From Chitinophagales bacterium (GTDB lineage Bacteria; Bacteroidota; Bacteroidia; Chitinophagales; BACL12): DNA of 6,172 nt. Position 1 is the first letter of the stretch, and every line of letters starts with the position of its first letter. The DNA is taken from contig JACMJP010000534.1 in the NCBI GenBank assembly GCA_014380545.1, positions 1-6,172 on the forward strand, given 5' to 3'. The notes below the pieces were generated by a model. That model worked only from the letters and a program-made list of their open reading frames with translations, did not search any database and was not told the DNA's origin. The translations under genes were made by a program, and so were the position numbers. This document shows positions 1 to 6,160 of the stretch, piece after piece.

Positions 1-45
1 CTCCGAAAAGCCTGCAATAAATATTTTTACTCAACATTCTTAACA

Positions 46-2001
46 TCACACATACAGATTAGCATATTTCGCATTTGCCTCAATAAATTCTCTCCTCGGC
101 GGAACTTCATCACCCATAAGCATGCTGAAGATACGGTCGGCTTCTGCTGCGCTATCTATTGTAACTCTTCTTAATGTTCTTGTTTCGGGATTCATTGTGG
201 TATCCCATAGTTGGTCTGCATTCATTTCTCCCAAACCTTTATAGCGTTGTACATTCACTGAATCCACATTGCCGCCTTTTGCAAGTTCTATTTGCGCTGC
301 TTTGCGTTCATCATCTGTCCAGCAATAGATCTGTTCTTTTCCTTTTTTCACAAGAAATAAGGGTGGCGTTGCAATATAAATATATCCCTGCTCCACAAGC
401 TCAAACATTTTGCGGAAAAAGAATGTGAGAATTAATGTAGTAATGTGGCTTCCGTCAACATCAGCATCCGTCATGATCACAATTTTATGATAGCGCAATT
501 TTGCCGTGTCAACAGTTTTATCTTCAGCAGGCATAACTCCCATTGCGGTGAACATATTTTTTATTTCCTCATTGTCGAAGATCTTATAGTCTAATGCTTT
601 TTCAACATTTAATATCTTTCCCCTTAAGGGTAATATTGCCTGGAAAGCCCTGCTTCTTCCCTGCTTGGCAGTACCGCCTGCGCTATCTCCCTCAACTAAA
701 AACAATTCGCATTTTTCAGGATCTTTTTCACTGCAGTCAGCTAATTTTCCGGGTAACCCGCCACCGCTTAATGCGCCTTTTCTTTGAACCAGTTCTCTTG
801 CTTTTCTTGCAGCTTGTCTTGCCTGGGCAGCAAGTATTACTTTACCGATAATGATCTTTGCCATTTTCGGATTTTCTTCCAAATAATTATTTAATGCTTC
901 GCCTGTAATTACATCAACAATACCCATTACTTCGTTATTGCCGAGTTTTGTTTTCGTTTGCCCTTCAAATTGCGGCTCAGGTACTTTTACAGAAATTAAT
1001 GAGGTTAATCCTTCCCTGAAATCGTCACCTGTTATTTCTACTTTCATTTTCTCGAACAATTTTTCTTTATCACCATAACTTTTAAATGTTCTTGTTAATG
1101 CTCTTCTGAAACCTGCCACATGTGTTCCGCCTTCAATGGTGTTGATGTTATTTACGTAAGAGTGAATATTCTCATTATAAGAATCATTGTATTGTAATGC
1201 AATTTCAACAGTAACTCCTTCTTTTGCTCCTTCAGTGTAAATAGGAAAAGGAATAATTGAATTTCTGCTTTGATCAAGGAATTTTACAAATTCAATTAAT
1301 CCACCCTGGCTCAAAAATGTTTCTGTAATATTATTTCCATTATCATCCTGTTCCCTTTCGTCTGTAATTGTTAAACTGATTCCACGATTTAAATATGCCA
1401 GCTCACGAATTCTTGCTTTTATTGTTTCGTATTTATATTCTGTAACCGTAAAAATTGTATCATCAGGAATAAATGTTACAATGGTTCCTGTATCATTTGC
1501 TTCACCAATTTCTTTTACAGGATATAATGGTTTACCAATTTCATATTCCTGCATATATATTTTCCCGTCACGGTGAATTTCTGCAGTAAGGTGTTTACTT
1601 AAAGCATTTACGCAACTTACACCAACACCATGCAAACCACCTGAAACTTTATAAGTGTCTTTATCAAATTTTCCACCCGCATGTAAAACAGTCATAACAA
1701 CTTCTAATGCAGATTTTTTTTCTTTCTTATGCATCTCTGTTGGAATACCTCTTCCATCATCTTTTACTGTGATAGAATTATTGGGATGAATGGTCACATA
1801 TATATTTTTGCAATATCCCGCAAGTGCTTCATCAATTGAGTTATCTATTACTTCATAAACAAGGTGATGCAAACCTTTAAAATTTGTATCTCCTATGTAC
1901 ATTGCAGGGCGTTTACGCACCGCTTCAAGACCTTCTAAAACCTGTATGTTATCAGCTGAATAATTAGATAGATTTTGTACTATTATTTCTTCTTTTTCCA
2001 T
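46..2001 (-). CDS. gyrB: DNA gyrase subunit B (GyrB)
   Basis: This is the ATPase subunit of the A2B2 type II topoisomerase that introduces negative supercoils into DNA in the cytoplasm. Numbered from the ATG at 2001 (651 residues), the GHKL ATPase domain has Glu50 and Asn54 (VIDNSIDEALAG), Asp81 (DDGRGIP), LHAGGKF at 106 and the glycine-rich GGLHGVGV at about 121. The transducer domain carries EGGTH at 290 and the ATP-contacting QTKTKLGN loop at about 348. The TOPRIM domain has EGDSAGG at 437-443 with catalytic Glu437, and metal-binding DADVDG at 512-517. QRYKGLGEMN at 585-594 and the following DQLWDTTMNPETR favour GyrB over ParE. The length fits the short GyrB form without the large insertion of the E. 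coli protein. A GTG at 2019 would add six residues (MRLNFN); the ATG is preferred because it gives a family-like N-terminus before NYSADNIQVLEGLEAVRKRP. The gene is preceded by a 167-base gap, so it probably has its own promoter. No gyrA lies in the window. Confidence 0.97.
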   Translation of the reverse strand: MEKEEIIVQNLSNYSADNIQVLEGLEAVRKRPAMYIGDTNFKGLHHLVYEVIDNSIDEALAGYCKNIYVTIHPNNSITVKDDGRGIPTEMHKKEKKSALEVVMTVLHAGGKFDKDTYKVSGGLHGVGVSCVNALSKHLTAEIHRDGKIYMQEYEIGKPLYPVKEIGEANDTGTIVTFIPDDTIFTVTEYKYETIKARIRELAYLNRGISLTITDEREQDDNGNNITETFLSQGGLIEFVKFLDQSRNSIIPFPIYTEGAKEGVTVEIALQYNDSYNENIHSYVNNINTIEGGTHVAGFRRALTRTFKSYGDKEKLFEKMKVEITGDDFREGLTSLISVKVPEPQFEGQTKTKLGNNEVMGIVDVITGEALNNYLEENPKMAKIIIGKVILAAQARQAARKARELVQRKGALSGGGLPGKLADCSEKDPEKCELFLVEGDSAGGTAKQGRSRAFQAILPLRGKILNVEKALDYKIFDNEEIKNMFTAMGVMPAEDKTVDTAKLRYHKIVIMTDADVDGSHITTLILTFFFRKMFELVEQGYIYIATPPLFLVKKGKEQIYCWTDDERKAAQIELAKGGNVDSVNVQRYKGLGEMNADQLWDTTMNPETRTLRRVTIDSAAEADRIFSMLMGDEVPPRREFIEANAKYANLYV

Positions 2002-2079
2002 ATTAAAATTTAATCGCACGAAGTTACCATTTTAAACGCCGGAATCATAGTTATATTGAAAGTATTTAAGGGTTTTTTA

Positions 2080-2096
2080 CAACATGTTTTCAACAT
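2080..2096 (-). repeat. Short tandem motif upstream of gyrB
   Basis: Read on the minus strand, the hexamer ATGTTG occurs twice with an 11-base period (ATGTTG-AAAAC-ATGTTG). It overlaps the 8-bp palindrome AACATGTT at 2081-2088 and lies about 80 bases upstream of the gyrB ATG, between gyrB and the end of the BatD-like gene. The repeat is plain in the sequence. A role as an operator or promoter-proximal site is only a guess, and no strong TAnnTTTG box was found in this gap; the nearest, TACTTTCA at 2064-2057, has two mismatches. Confidence 0.25.
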
Positions 2097-2168
2097 ATTA
2101 TAAAGCGCAAAATAGACTGGATTTGCAGAAAATATTTATTATACTGAGAAGAATAATTTATGAACTAT

Positions 2169-3047
2169 TTATTCCACCACCACTTCAATTTCTGCAGAAG
2201 AAATAACAGTATCACCATACTTAGCTTTCATTGCAGGAATTTTATAAATACCGGGTTTTAATGGTGCTTCAAGAATAAGATCAGCGGTTCCGCTTTGCAC
2301 TTTTGTGGTGCTGTTGCTTTGTACTTTTAAATGTCTTGCAGGTCCGTCAACCAAAGTGAAATCTTTTAAATTATCATAACCGGCCATTTCAACATTGTCA
2401 GTAAATTCTGCTTTGGGTGCTTCCTTGTAAATCTTGTATTCAACAACAAAATCTTCACCGCTCACAACTTTATATTTTATTTTAGTTGGAGTTATTTCAA
2501 AAGATGGTATTCCGTTTCCAACAGGATTTTCTTTTGGTACTAAAGTTTTATCCGTCTTATTATAATCAATTGCAGTTTTTGTTGGTACGCCTGATGTGGC
2601 TTCACTGCCAATTGAAAAGCCTGTATATTTTTCTGCAATAGATGCGCTATCCTGCCAGCTTACTTTCCTGTCCTCTACTTTTATTTTTATTTCATTACTT
2701 TTTATTGTTTCATTGCCAACAATAAAAGTAAAAGGAGCAATAGTAAATTTCCCAACATATTTCGGAACCAAAACACAGGTATAACTTTGATCTACCTTTT
2801 CAACTGTTATTTCATCCTGCCCAACCATTTCAGAATATGTTTTTTTATTTCCCACATCTGCCAGCACTTTAAAATCAGTAATCTTCGGCATGATCACTTT
2901 ATCTGCTTTTGTGTTGATTTTCAGCGTAAGAACAATCGGTTCATTCTTCGCTACAGTTTCACTTGTAACTTCAACCTTAGCTGAAAATTTTTGTGCTGAA
3001 ATATTTGCTGCAATAAAAAATAAACCAATTAAAATGATAAGTTTCAT
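2169..3047 (-). CDS. Short BatD-like exported protein (oxygen-tolerance domain)
   Basis: A 292-residue exported protein related to BatD, a periplasmic-facing component of the Bacteroidota Bat (aerotolerance) cluster, whose biochemical role is not settled. Residues 1-18 form a signal peptide (Lys2, hydrophobic 3-14, likely cleavage ISA|Q). Residues 19-125 have the beta-rich BatD pattern: NEPIVLTLKI, then MPKITDFKVL, YTCVLVPKYVGKFTIAPF and IKSNEIKIKVE. A linker at about 126-179 leads to a second beta-rich unit at 180-292 with the same order of landmarks: GEDFVVEYKI, LKDFTLVDGP, LKPGIYKIPAM and ISSAEIEVVVE. Unlike typical BatD, which as I recall is about twice as long with a C-terminal membrane anchor, this one ends straight after the second unit and should be soluble in the periplasm. 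No batA, batB, batC or batE is adjacent; gyrB lies downstream. The start is supported by the signal peptide and a TAnnTTTG match 17 bases upstream. The family call is fairly sure, the function is not. Confidence 0.72.
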   Translation of the reverse strand: MKLIILIGLFFIAANISAQKFSAKVEVTSETVAKNEPIVLTLKINTKADKVIMPKITDFKVLADVGNKKTYSEMVGQDEITVEKVDQSYTCVLVPKYVGKFTIAPFTFIVGNETIKSNEIKIKVEDRKVSWQDSASIAEKYTGFSIGSEATSGVPTKTAIDYNKTDKTLVPKENPVGNGIPSFEITPTKIKYKVVSGEDFVVEYKIYKEAPKAEFTDNVEMAGYDNLKDFTLVDGPARHLKVQSNSTTKVQSGTADLILEAPLKPGIYKIPAMKAKYGDTVISSAEIEVVVE

Positions 3048-3064
3048 GCTCGTAAGTTATTATG

Positions 3065-3072
3065 CAAAATTA
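3065..3072 (-). promoter_or_regulatory. Candidate -7 promoter box for the BatD-like gene
   Basis: On the minus strand this reads TAATTTTG, an exact match to the Bacteroidota -7 consensus TAnnTTTG, and ends 17 bases before the ATG at 3047. Transcription would start about 10 bases before the gene, giving a very short leader. No TTG at the usual -33 distance is evident; the nearest is over 30 bases upstream. The call rests on the -7 match and its position. Confidence 0.45.
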
Positions 3073-3166
3073 ATTTGTTGGCAGCAGTAATAAAACTTTT
3101 GTAGCAATTATATGTGACGGGAAAGGTGTTATAAAGTTGAATCTATCCTATAAGTTTCCTAAGAAA

Positions 3167-3244
3167 GTCATTGCGGACCTGATCCGCAATCTCATAGTTA
3201 AAACGGCTTATTTTTTTCGGGTTGCGGATCAGGTCCGCAATGAC
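3167..3244. repeat. 23-bp perfect inverted repeat with nested hairpins (REPIN-like)
   Basis: The arms at 3167-3189 and 3222-3244 are exact reverse complements over 23 bases and are separated by 32 bases. Each arm contains the core TTGCGGACCTGATCCGCAA (left arm) or its reverse complement, and this core is itself a hairpin: a 7-bp stem TTGCGGA/TCCGCAA around a 5-base loop. The arms are about 57% GC, standing out from AT-rich surroundings. The element fills the gap between the YkuK-like gene, whose stop is 29 bases away, and the BatD-like gene, both leftward. Two inverted copies of a small palindrome is the architecture of REP doublets (REPINs) or of a small MITE. A strong hairpin here could also protect the 3' end of the upstream mRNA or attenuate transcription. 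No flanking target-site duplication is evident, and there is no good U-tract after the hairpin on the minus strand. Confidence 0.85.
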
Positions 3245-3273
3245 AGTTATAGTATGTCTTCCTTATAAAACCC

Positions 3274-3744
3274 TCACACAACCTTATTCGCACAACTTGA
3301 ACTTGCAAACGATTCTGGTTTTGCTTTAAATACGAAGCCCATACTCAGGATGTAACCCATCGCTTCATGCAATGCCGTATTAGATTGAAAATGCGGATTT
3401 GTATTAATATCGGCATGCACTTCAAGATCGACATTAAATTCATCGAGCATATCACATAACTCATAGGCAATTTGAATGGAAAGAGAAACTTCATTCAATA
3501 ACCTTTCTTTCATGGTCATGCGTTGTGTGCTGCGTTCGTTAGCAATATACATAAATCCGCCCCTGCCTTCCCGTAAAAAAACGATCACTGTTCCGAACTC
3601 AATATTTCGTCCATACACCTGCGAATCACTGCCAATACATACTTTCAGTCGGTTGCCTGCTGAAGTTTCCCGCACAATAGTTTCCCTCACCTCCTCTTTG
3701 ATAGGTCGGTCTAACAGGGTTCCGTTAAATTTTCGCCAAATCAT
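3274..3744 (-). CDS. YkuK/DUF458 family RNase H-like protein
   Basis: A 156-residue cytoplasmic protein resembling the YkuK/DUF458 family, predicted to have an RNase H-like fold; substrate and role are not established. Family-like landmarks are MIWRKFNG at the N-terminus, IGSDSQ at 37-42 with Asp40 as the likely first metal ligand, FGTVIVFLREGRGG, a helix with Glu85 (LLNEVSLSIQIAYEL), HADIN at 110-114 with Asp112, and the C-terminal KPESFASSSCANKVV at 142-156. The last motif has Asn153 where, as I recall, many relatives carry Asp (ADK); this may be a subgroup trait or may weaken catalysis. The start is placed at the ATG at 3744. The upstream in-frame TTG at 3765 would add MHSNSHN, but it lies inside a promoter-like box, so it is unlikely to be translated. 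The gene is divergent from rpmE2, and the large inverted repeat follows its stop. Family confidence is good; function is inferred only from fold. Confidence 0.82.
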   Translation of the reverse strand: MIWRKFNGTLLDRPIKEEVRETIVRETSAGNRLKVCIGSDSQVYGRNIEFGTVIVFLREGRGGFMYIANERSTQRMTMKERLLNEVSLSIQIAYELCDMLDEFNVDLEVHADINTNPHFQSNTALHEAMGYILSMGFVFKAKPESFASSSCANKVV

Positions 3745-3762
3745 GTTATGAGAATTTGAATG

Positions 3763-3770
3763 CAAGTATA
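3763..3770 (-). promoter_or_regulatory. Candidate -7 promoter box for the YkuK-like gene
   Basis: On the minus strand this reads TATACTTG, one mismatch from TAnnTTTG, and ends 18 bases before the ATG at 3744. That spacing is close to those of the BatD-like gene (17) and rpmE2 (21). The box contains the alternative TTG start codon, which argues for the shorter protein. A minus-strand TTG at 3799-3797 is 26 bases upstream, somewhat far for a -33 element. Confidence 0.4.
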
Positions 3771-3815
3771 ATAGGAAATTTTTGGAGTTGGTTTATCAAT
3801 TTGTAAGATTTTCTT

Positions 3816-3823
3816 TATTTTTG
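3816..3823 (+). promoter_or_regulatory. Candidate -7 promoter box for rpmE2
   Basis: TATTTTTG matches the Bacteroidota consensus TAnnTTTG exactly and ends 21 bases before the rpmE2 ATG, predicting a leader of about 15 bases. A TTG at 3788-3790 could act as the -33 element, but the 25-base spacing is longer than usual. The box is about 45 bases from the divergent box for the YkuK-like gene, so the two promoters share a compact region. Confidence 0.55.
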
Positions 3824-3844
3824 CGTCCACAATTTAAAGCAGTT

Positions 3845-4093
3845 ATGAAAAAAGATATTCATCCTTCAGATTACAGAGTAGTCGTTTTTAAAGATTTCTC
3901 GAGTGATACTTCATTTTTAGGTAAGTCAACAACTAAAACAAAAGATTCAGTTGTATGGGAAGATGGTAAAGAATACCCGCTTGTGAAATTAGAGATCTCG
4001 AATATGAGCCATCCTTTCTTTACAGGCAAAATGAAATTTCTGGATACAGCAGGTCGTATTGAAAAATTCAATAAAAAATACGGAAAGAAATAA
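3845..4093 (+). CDS. rpmE2: 50S ribosomal protein L31, type B
   Basis: An 82-residue protein of the large ribosomal subunit; L31 family members help bridge the two subunits. The sequence follows the type B pattern: MKKDIHPSDYRVVVFKD at the start, then TKTKDSVVWEDGKEYPLVKLEIS, SHPFFTGK at about 55-62 and a basic tail (RIEKFNKKYGKK). It has no cysteine at all, so the zinc-binding CxxC pairs of type A L31 are absent. This is the form that does not depend on zinc and, in some bacteria, replaces type A under zinc limitation; in Bacteroidota it is often the only L31. The open frame runs back to a TTG at 3782, but that extension (MELVYQFVRF...) is unlike the family and crosses the -7 box, so the ATG at 3845 is used. 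A terminator follows 20 bases after the stop, which suggests a single-gene transcript. Confidence 0.96.
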   Translation: MKKDIHPSDYRVVVFKDFSSDTSFLGKSTTKTKDSVVWEDGKEYPLVKLEISNMSHPFFTGKMKFLDTAGRIEKFNKKYGKK

Positions 4094-4113
4094 TACGAAC
4101 GAACAGGTAATTG

Positions 4114-4145
4114 AAAGCTCTCTGATTGAGGGCTTTTTTATTTTC
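4114..4145 (+). terminator. Intrinsic terminator after rpmE2
   Basis: AAAGCTCTC at 4114-4122 pairs with GAGGGCTTT at 4128-4136 to give a 9-bp stem with one G-U pair and the 5-base loop TGATT. A run of six T at 4134-4139, then ATTTT, supplies the U-tract. It starts 20 bases after the rpmE2 stop and about 50 bases before the next gene, so it should largely separate ribosomal protein transcription from the glmU-like/tpiA pair. Confidence 0.85.
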
Positions 4146-4153
4146 AGAATATC

Positions 4154-4161
4154 TATATTTA
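4154..4161 (+). promoter_or_regulatory. Weak candidate -7 box for the glmU-like gene
   Basis: TATATTTA differs from TAnnTTTG only at the last base. It ends just 4 bases before the ATG at 4166, so initiation about 7 bases downstream would give a leaderless transcript. A TTG at 4126-4128 is 25 bases upstream, inside the terminator hairpin. The alternative is that the gene relies on readthrough of the rpmE2 terminator. Confidence 0.25.
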
Positions 4162-4165
4162 CTGC

Positions 4166-5386
4166 ATGAGTAATTTTGTTTTATTCGATGATAACCGCTG
4201 GGAACAACTGCTTCCTTTAACATTTACAAAACCTGTTGCAGCACTTCGGATAGGCATTGATACAATTACTGAAAAATGGAATTATTATTTACAAACTAAA
4301 ATATCTTATCTCACACAAAATTATTTATCTGAAAAGTTCGCAGCTTATTTTACTGAAGATAATATCTATGTAAACGGGGGAGTTATTGCGAATAAAAATC
4401 TTGCTAATACGATACAAAATTTAAAATCGAGTTCTGTATTAATTAAAGACGGTGAAATACTAGCTTTTCGCAGCAGCGAAAAATATTTTTCAACCCATAG
4501 TTTACTTGAGCATGCAAGAAGTTTTTCTGCAATTGAATTTGAAGAAAATATTATTTCCATATTCAGGCCCTGGCATTTATTCCAGTTTAATGACTCTGTT
4601 TTAAAAAAGGATTTTGAAAGAATAACAAAAGGAAAGTCATCACAAAAATTATCCTCAACAAATACGTTGATAGGAGAAAATATATTTATTGAAGAGGGAG
4701 CTATTGTGGAAGCCGCAATAATAAATACCAATAAAGGGCCTGTGTATATCGGGAAAGATGTTGAAATAATGGAAGGCTGTATGTTGCGGGGTTCTATTGC
4801 AATTGGAAAAGGTTCTGTAATTAAAATGGGTGCTAAAATTTATGGGGCAACTACAATAGGTACACATTGTAAAATTGGTGGCGAAGTGAATAATGCTGTA
4901 ATTCAAAATTATAGCAACAAAGCACATGAAGGATATCTAGGAAATGCTGTTCTTGGCGAATGGTGCAACCTTGGCGCAGATACAAATAATTCAAATTTAA
5001 AGAACACTTATGCCGAGGTGAAACTTTGGGATTATGCAACTCAAAAATTTATTAATACAGGTTTACAATTTTGCGGACTCATCATGGGCGATCACAGCAA
5101 ATGCGGAATTAATACAATGTTCAATACAGGAACGGTGGTTGGTGTAAGTTCAAATATTTTTGGAGACGGTTACCCCAGAAATTTTATTCCTTCTTATAGC
5201 TGGGGTGGGGCCTCAGGATTTACAACCTATAAACTAAAAGATGCACTTCTGGTTGCTGAAATTGTAATGAAAAGAAAAGAAATTATCTTGAGTGAAGCTG
5301 ATAAAAATATATTAACAACAGTTTATGCATTGAGTGAAAGGCACCGCAAAGGTGAATTGATCTTCATGAGAAAAAAAATTAGTTAA
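4166..5386 (+). CDS. GlmU-like nucleotidyltransferase/acyltransferase (Bacteroidota type)
   Basis: A 406-residue cytoplasmic protein of the Bacteroidota GlmU-like family, proposed to make UDP-GlcNAc (glucosamine-1-phosphate acetylation, then uridylylation) for peptidoglycan and other envelope sugars. The N-terminal domain (1-160) starts with LFDDNRWEQLLPLTFTKPVAALRIG, typical of this family, and lacks the classical LAAGxGTRM pyrophosphorylase loop. From about 168 to 345 there are left-handed beta-helix hexapeptide repeats, for example LIGENIFIEEGAIV, VYIGKDVEIMEG and IAIGKGSVIKMGAKI. KAHEGYLGNAVLGEWCNLGADTNNSN (252-277) parallels the acetyltransferase active-site stretch of E. coli GlmU: His254, Tyr257 and Asn268 fall at the spacing of its His363, Tyr366 and Asn377. 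GDHSKCGINTMFNTGTVVG (308-326) is another family block, and a helical tail ends the protein. The start ATG gives the usual N-terminus. tpiA follows after 12 bases, so the two are probably one transcript. The exact substrate is not proven, and another sugar-phosphate nucleotidyltransferase is possible. Confidence 0.85.
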   Translation: MSNFVLFDDNRWEQLLPLTFTKPVAALRIGIDTITEKWNYYLQTKISYLTQNYLSEKFAAYFTEDNIYVNGGVIANKNLANTIQNLKSSSVLIKDGEILAFRSSEKYFSTHSLLEHARSFSAIEFEENIISIFRPWHLFQFNDSVLKKDFERITKGKSSQKLSSTNTLIGENIFIEEGAIVEAAIINTNKGPVYIGKDVEIMEGCMLRGSIAIGKGSVIKMGAKIYGATTIGTHCKIGGEVNNAVIQNYSNKAHEGYLGNAVLGEWCNLGADTNNSNLKNTYAEVKLWDYATQKFINTGLQFCGLIMGDHSKCGINTMFNTGTVVGVSSNIFGDGYPRNFIPSYSWGGASGFTTYKLKDALLVAEIVMKRKEIILSEADKNILTTVYALSERHRKGELIFMRKKIS

Positions 5387-5398
5387 AACAAATTTTAG

Positions 5399-6160
5399 AT
5401 GAAGCGCAAAAAAATTATTGCAGGTAACTGGAAAATGTATAAAACAGCACAGGAAGCTGAAACAACTATTGCTGAAATTGCAAATGGAATAAATTATAAT
5501 CAACAAAATGATGTTTGGACAGCAACACCTTTTATTTACCTGCAAAATTTAATTTCAAGGTTTGGTAATACAACAATTAAATTCGGTGCGCAAAATTGTT
5601 ATACAAAGGATGAAGGCGCCTTTACAGGTGAAGTGTCTGCTAAAATGTTACAAAGTATTCATTGCAGTTTTGTAATTCTCGGTCATAGCGAACGCAGGCA
5701 ATATTTTTTTGAAACAGATATAATTATTCATGAAAAAATACTTGCTGCTTTAAACCATAATCTATTACCGGTTTATTGTTGCGGCGAAACTTTGGCTCAG
5801 CGGAATACAAAAAAACATTTTGAAATTGTAGAACAACAAATAAAAGAAGCTCTTTATAATTTAAATGCAGATCAAATCAGTAAAATAGTTATTGCTTATG
5901 AGCCGGTATGGGCAATTGGTACAGGTGTGAATGCAACATCAGAACAAGCGCAGGAAATGCATGCATATATAAGGTCATTACTACAAACACAATTTGGTGA
6001 TGCTATAGCTGATGCAATAAGAATTTTATATGGCGGAAGTGTAAAACCAAACAATGCAACAGCCTTATTTTCACAACCGGACATTGACGGGGGTTTAATT
6101 GGTGGCGCATCATTAATTGCAAAAGATTTTTTATCAATAATAGAATCTGCAAGTGAATAA
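5399..6160 (+). CDS. tpiA: Triose-phosphate isomerase
   Basis: A 253-residue TIM-barrel enzyme that interconverts dihydroxyacetone phosphate and glyceraldehyde 3-phosphate in glycolysis and gluconeogenesis in the cytoplasm. All catalytic and binding motifs are present: AGNWKMYK with Asn10 and Lys12, GAQNCYTKDEGAFTGEVS at 63-80, GHSERR with the electrophilic His96, AYEPVWAIGTG with the catalytic base Glu168 followed by flexible loop 6, YGGSVKPNN at 211-219 for phosphate binding, and DGGLIGGASL at 230-239. The length is normal for a bacterial enzyme and the frame is complete, with the stop 12 bases before the window ends. The ATG is 12 bases after the stop of the glmU-like gene, with no visible promoter or Shine-Dalgarno site between them, so co-transcription is likely. 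Both proteins handle sugar phosphates, but no direct pathway step links them. Confidence 0.98.
   Translation: MKRKKIIAGNWKMYKTAQEAETTIAEIANGINYNQQNDVWTATPFIYLQNLISRFGNTTIKFGAQNCYTKDEGAFTGEVSAKMLQSIHCSFVILGHSERRQYFFETDIIIHEKILAALNHNLLPVYCCGETLAQRNTKKHFEIVEQQIKEALYNLNADQISKIVIAYEPVWAIGTGVNATSEQAQEMHAYIRSLLQTQFGDAIADAIRILYGGSVKPNNATALFSQPDIDGGLIGGASLIAKDFLSIIESASE

Noticed and set aside
1..45. Terminator or small gene downstream of gyrB
   Set aside because: The 45 bases are AT-rich without a stable hairpin or an open frame, so nothing can be supported there.
174..851. Open frames on the plus strand opposite gyrB
   Set aside because: They lie wholly antisense to a strongly conserved gene, have no recognisable motifs and read as chance frames.
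46..2001. ParE (topoisomerase IV subunit B) instead of GyrB
   Set aside because: The QRYKGLGEMNADQLWDTTMNPETR block and overall pattern fit GyrB better; ParE normally differs in this block.
2002..2019. GTG start for GyrB at 2019, six residues longer
   Set aside because: It is in frame and possible, but the ATG at 2001 is a stronger start codon and already gives a normal GyrB N-terminus; MRLNFN resembles nothing conserved.
2079..2096. DnaA-box-like TTTTCAACA near gyrB, suggesting an origin
   Set aside because: It has two mismatches to TTATCCACA, there is no cluster of boxes, and dnaA or dnaN is not present.
2596..3090. Plus-strand open frames opposite the BatD-like gene
   Set aside because: They are short, mutually overlapping and without family features, while the minus-strand frame has a signal peptide and a recognisable domain pattern.
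3167..3244. CRISPR or classical intrinsic terminator reading of the inverted repeat
   Set aside because: There are only two copies in opposite orientation, so it is not an array. As a terminator it lacks a convincing U-tract on the coding strand, and its 32-base loop is large.
4366..5545. Minus-strand open frames opposite the glmU-like gene and tpiA
   Set aside because: They are antisense to well-supported genes, with compositionally biased translations and no domain signature.
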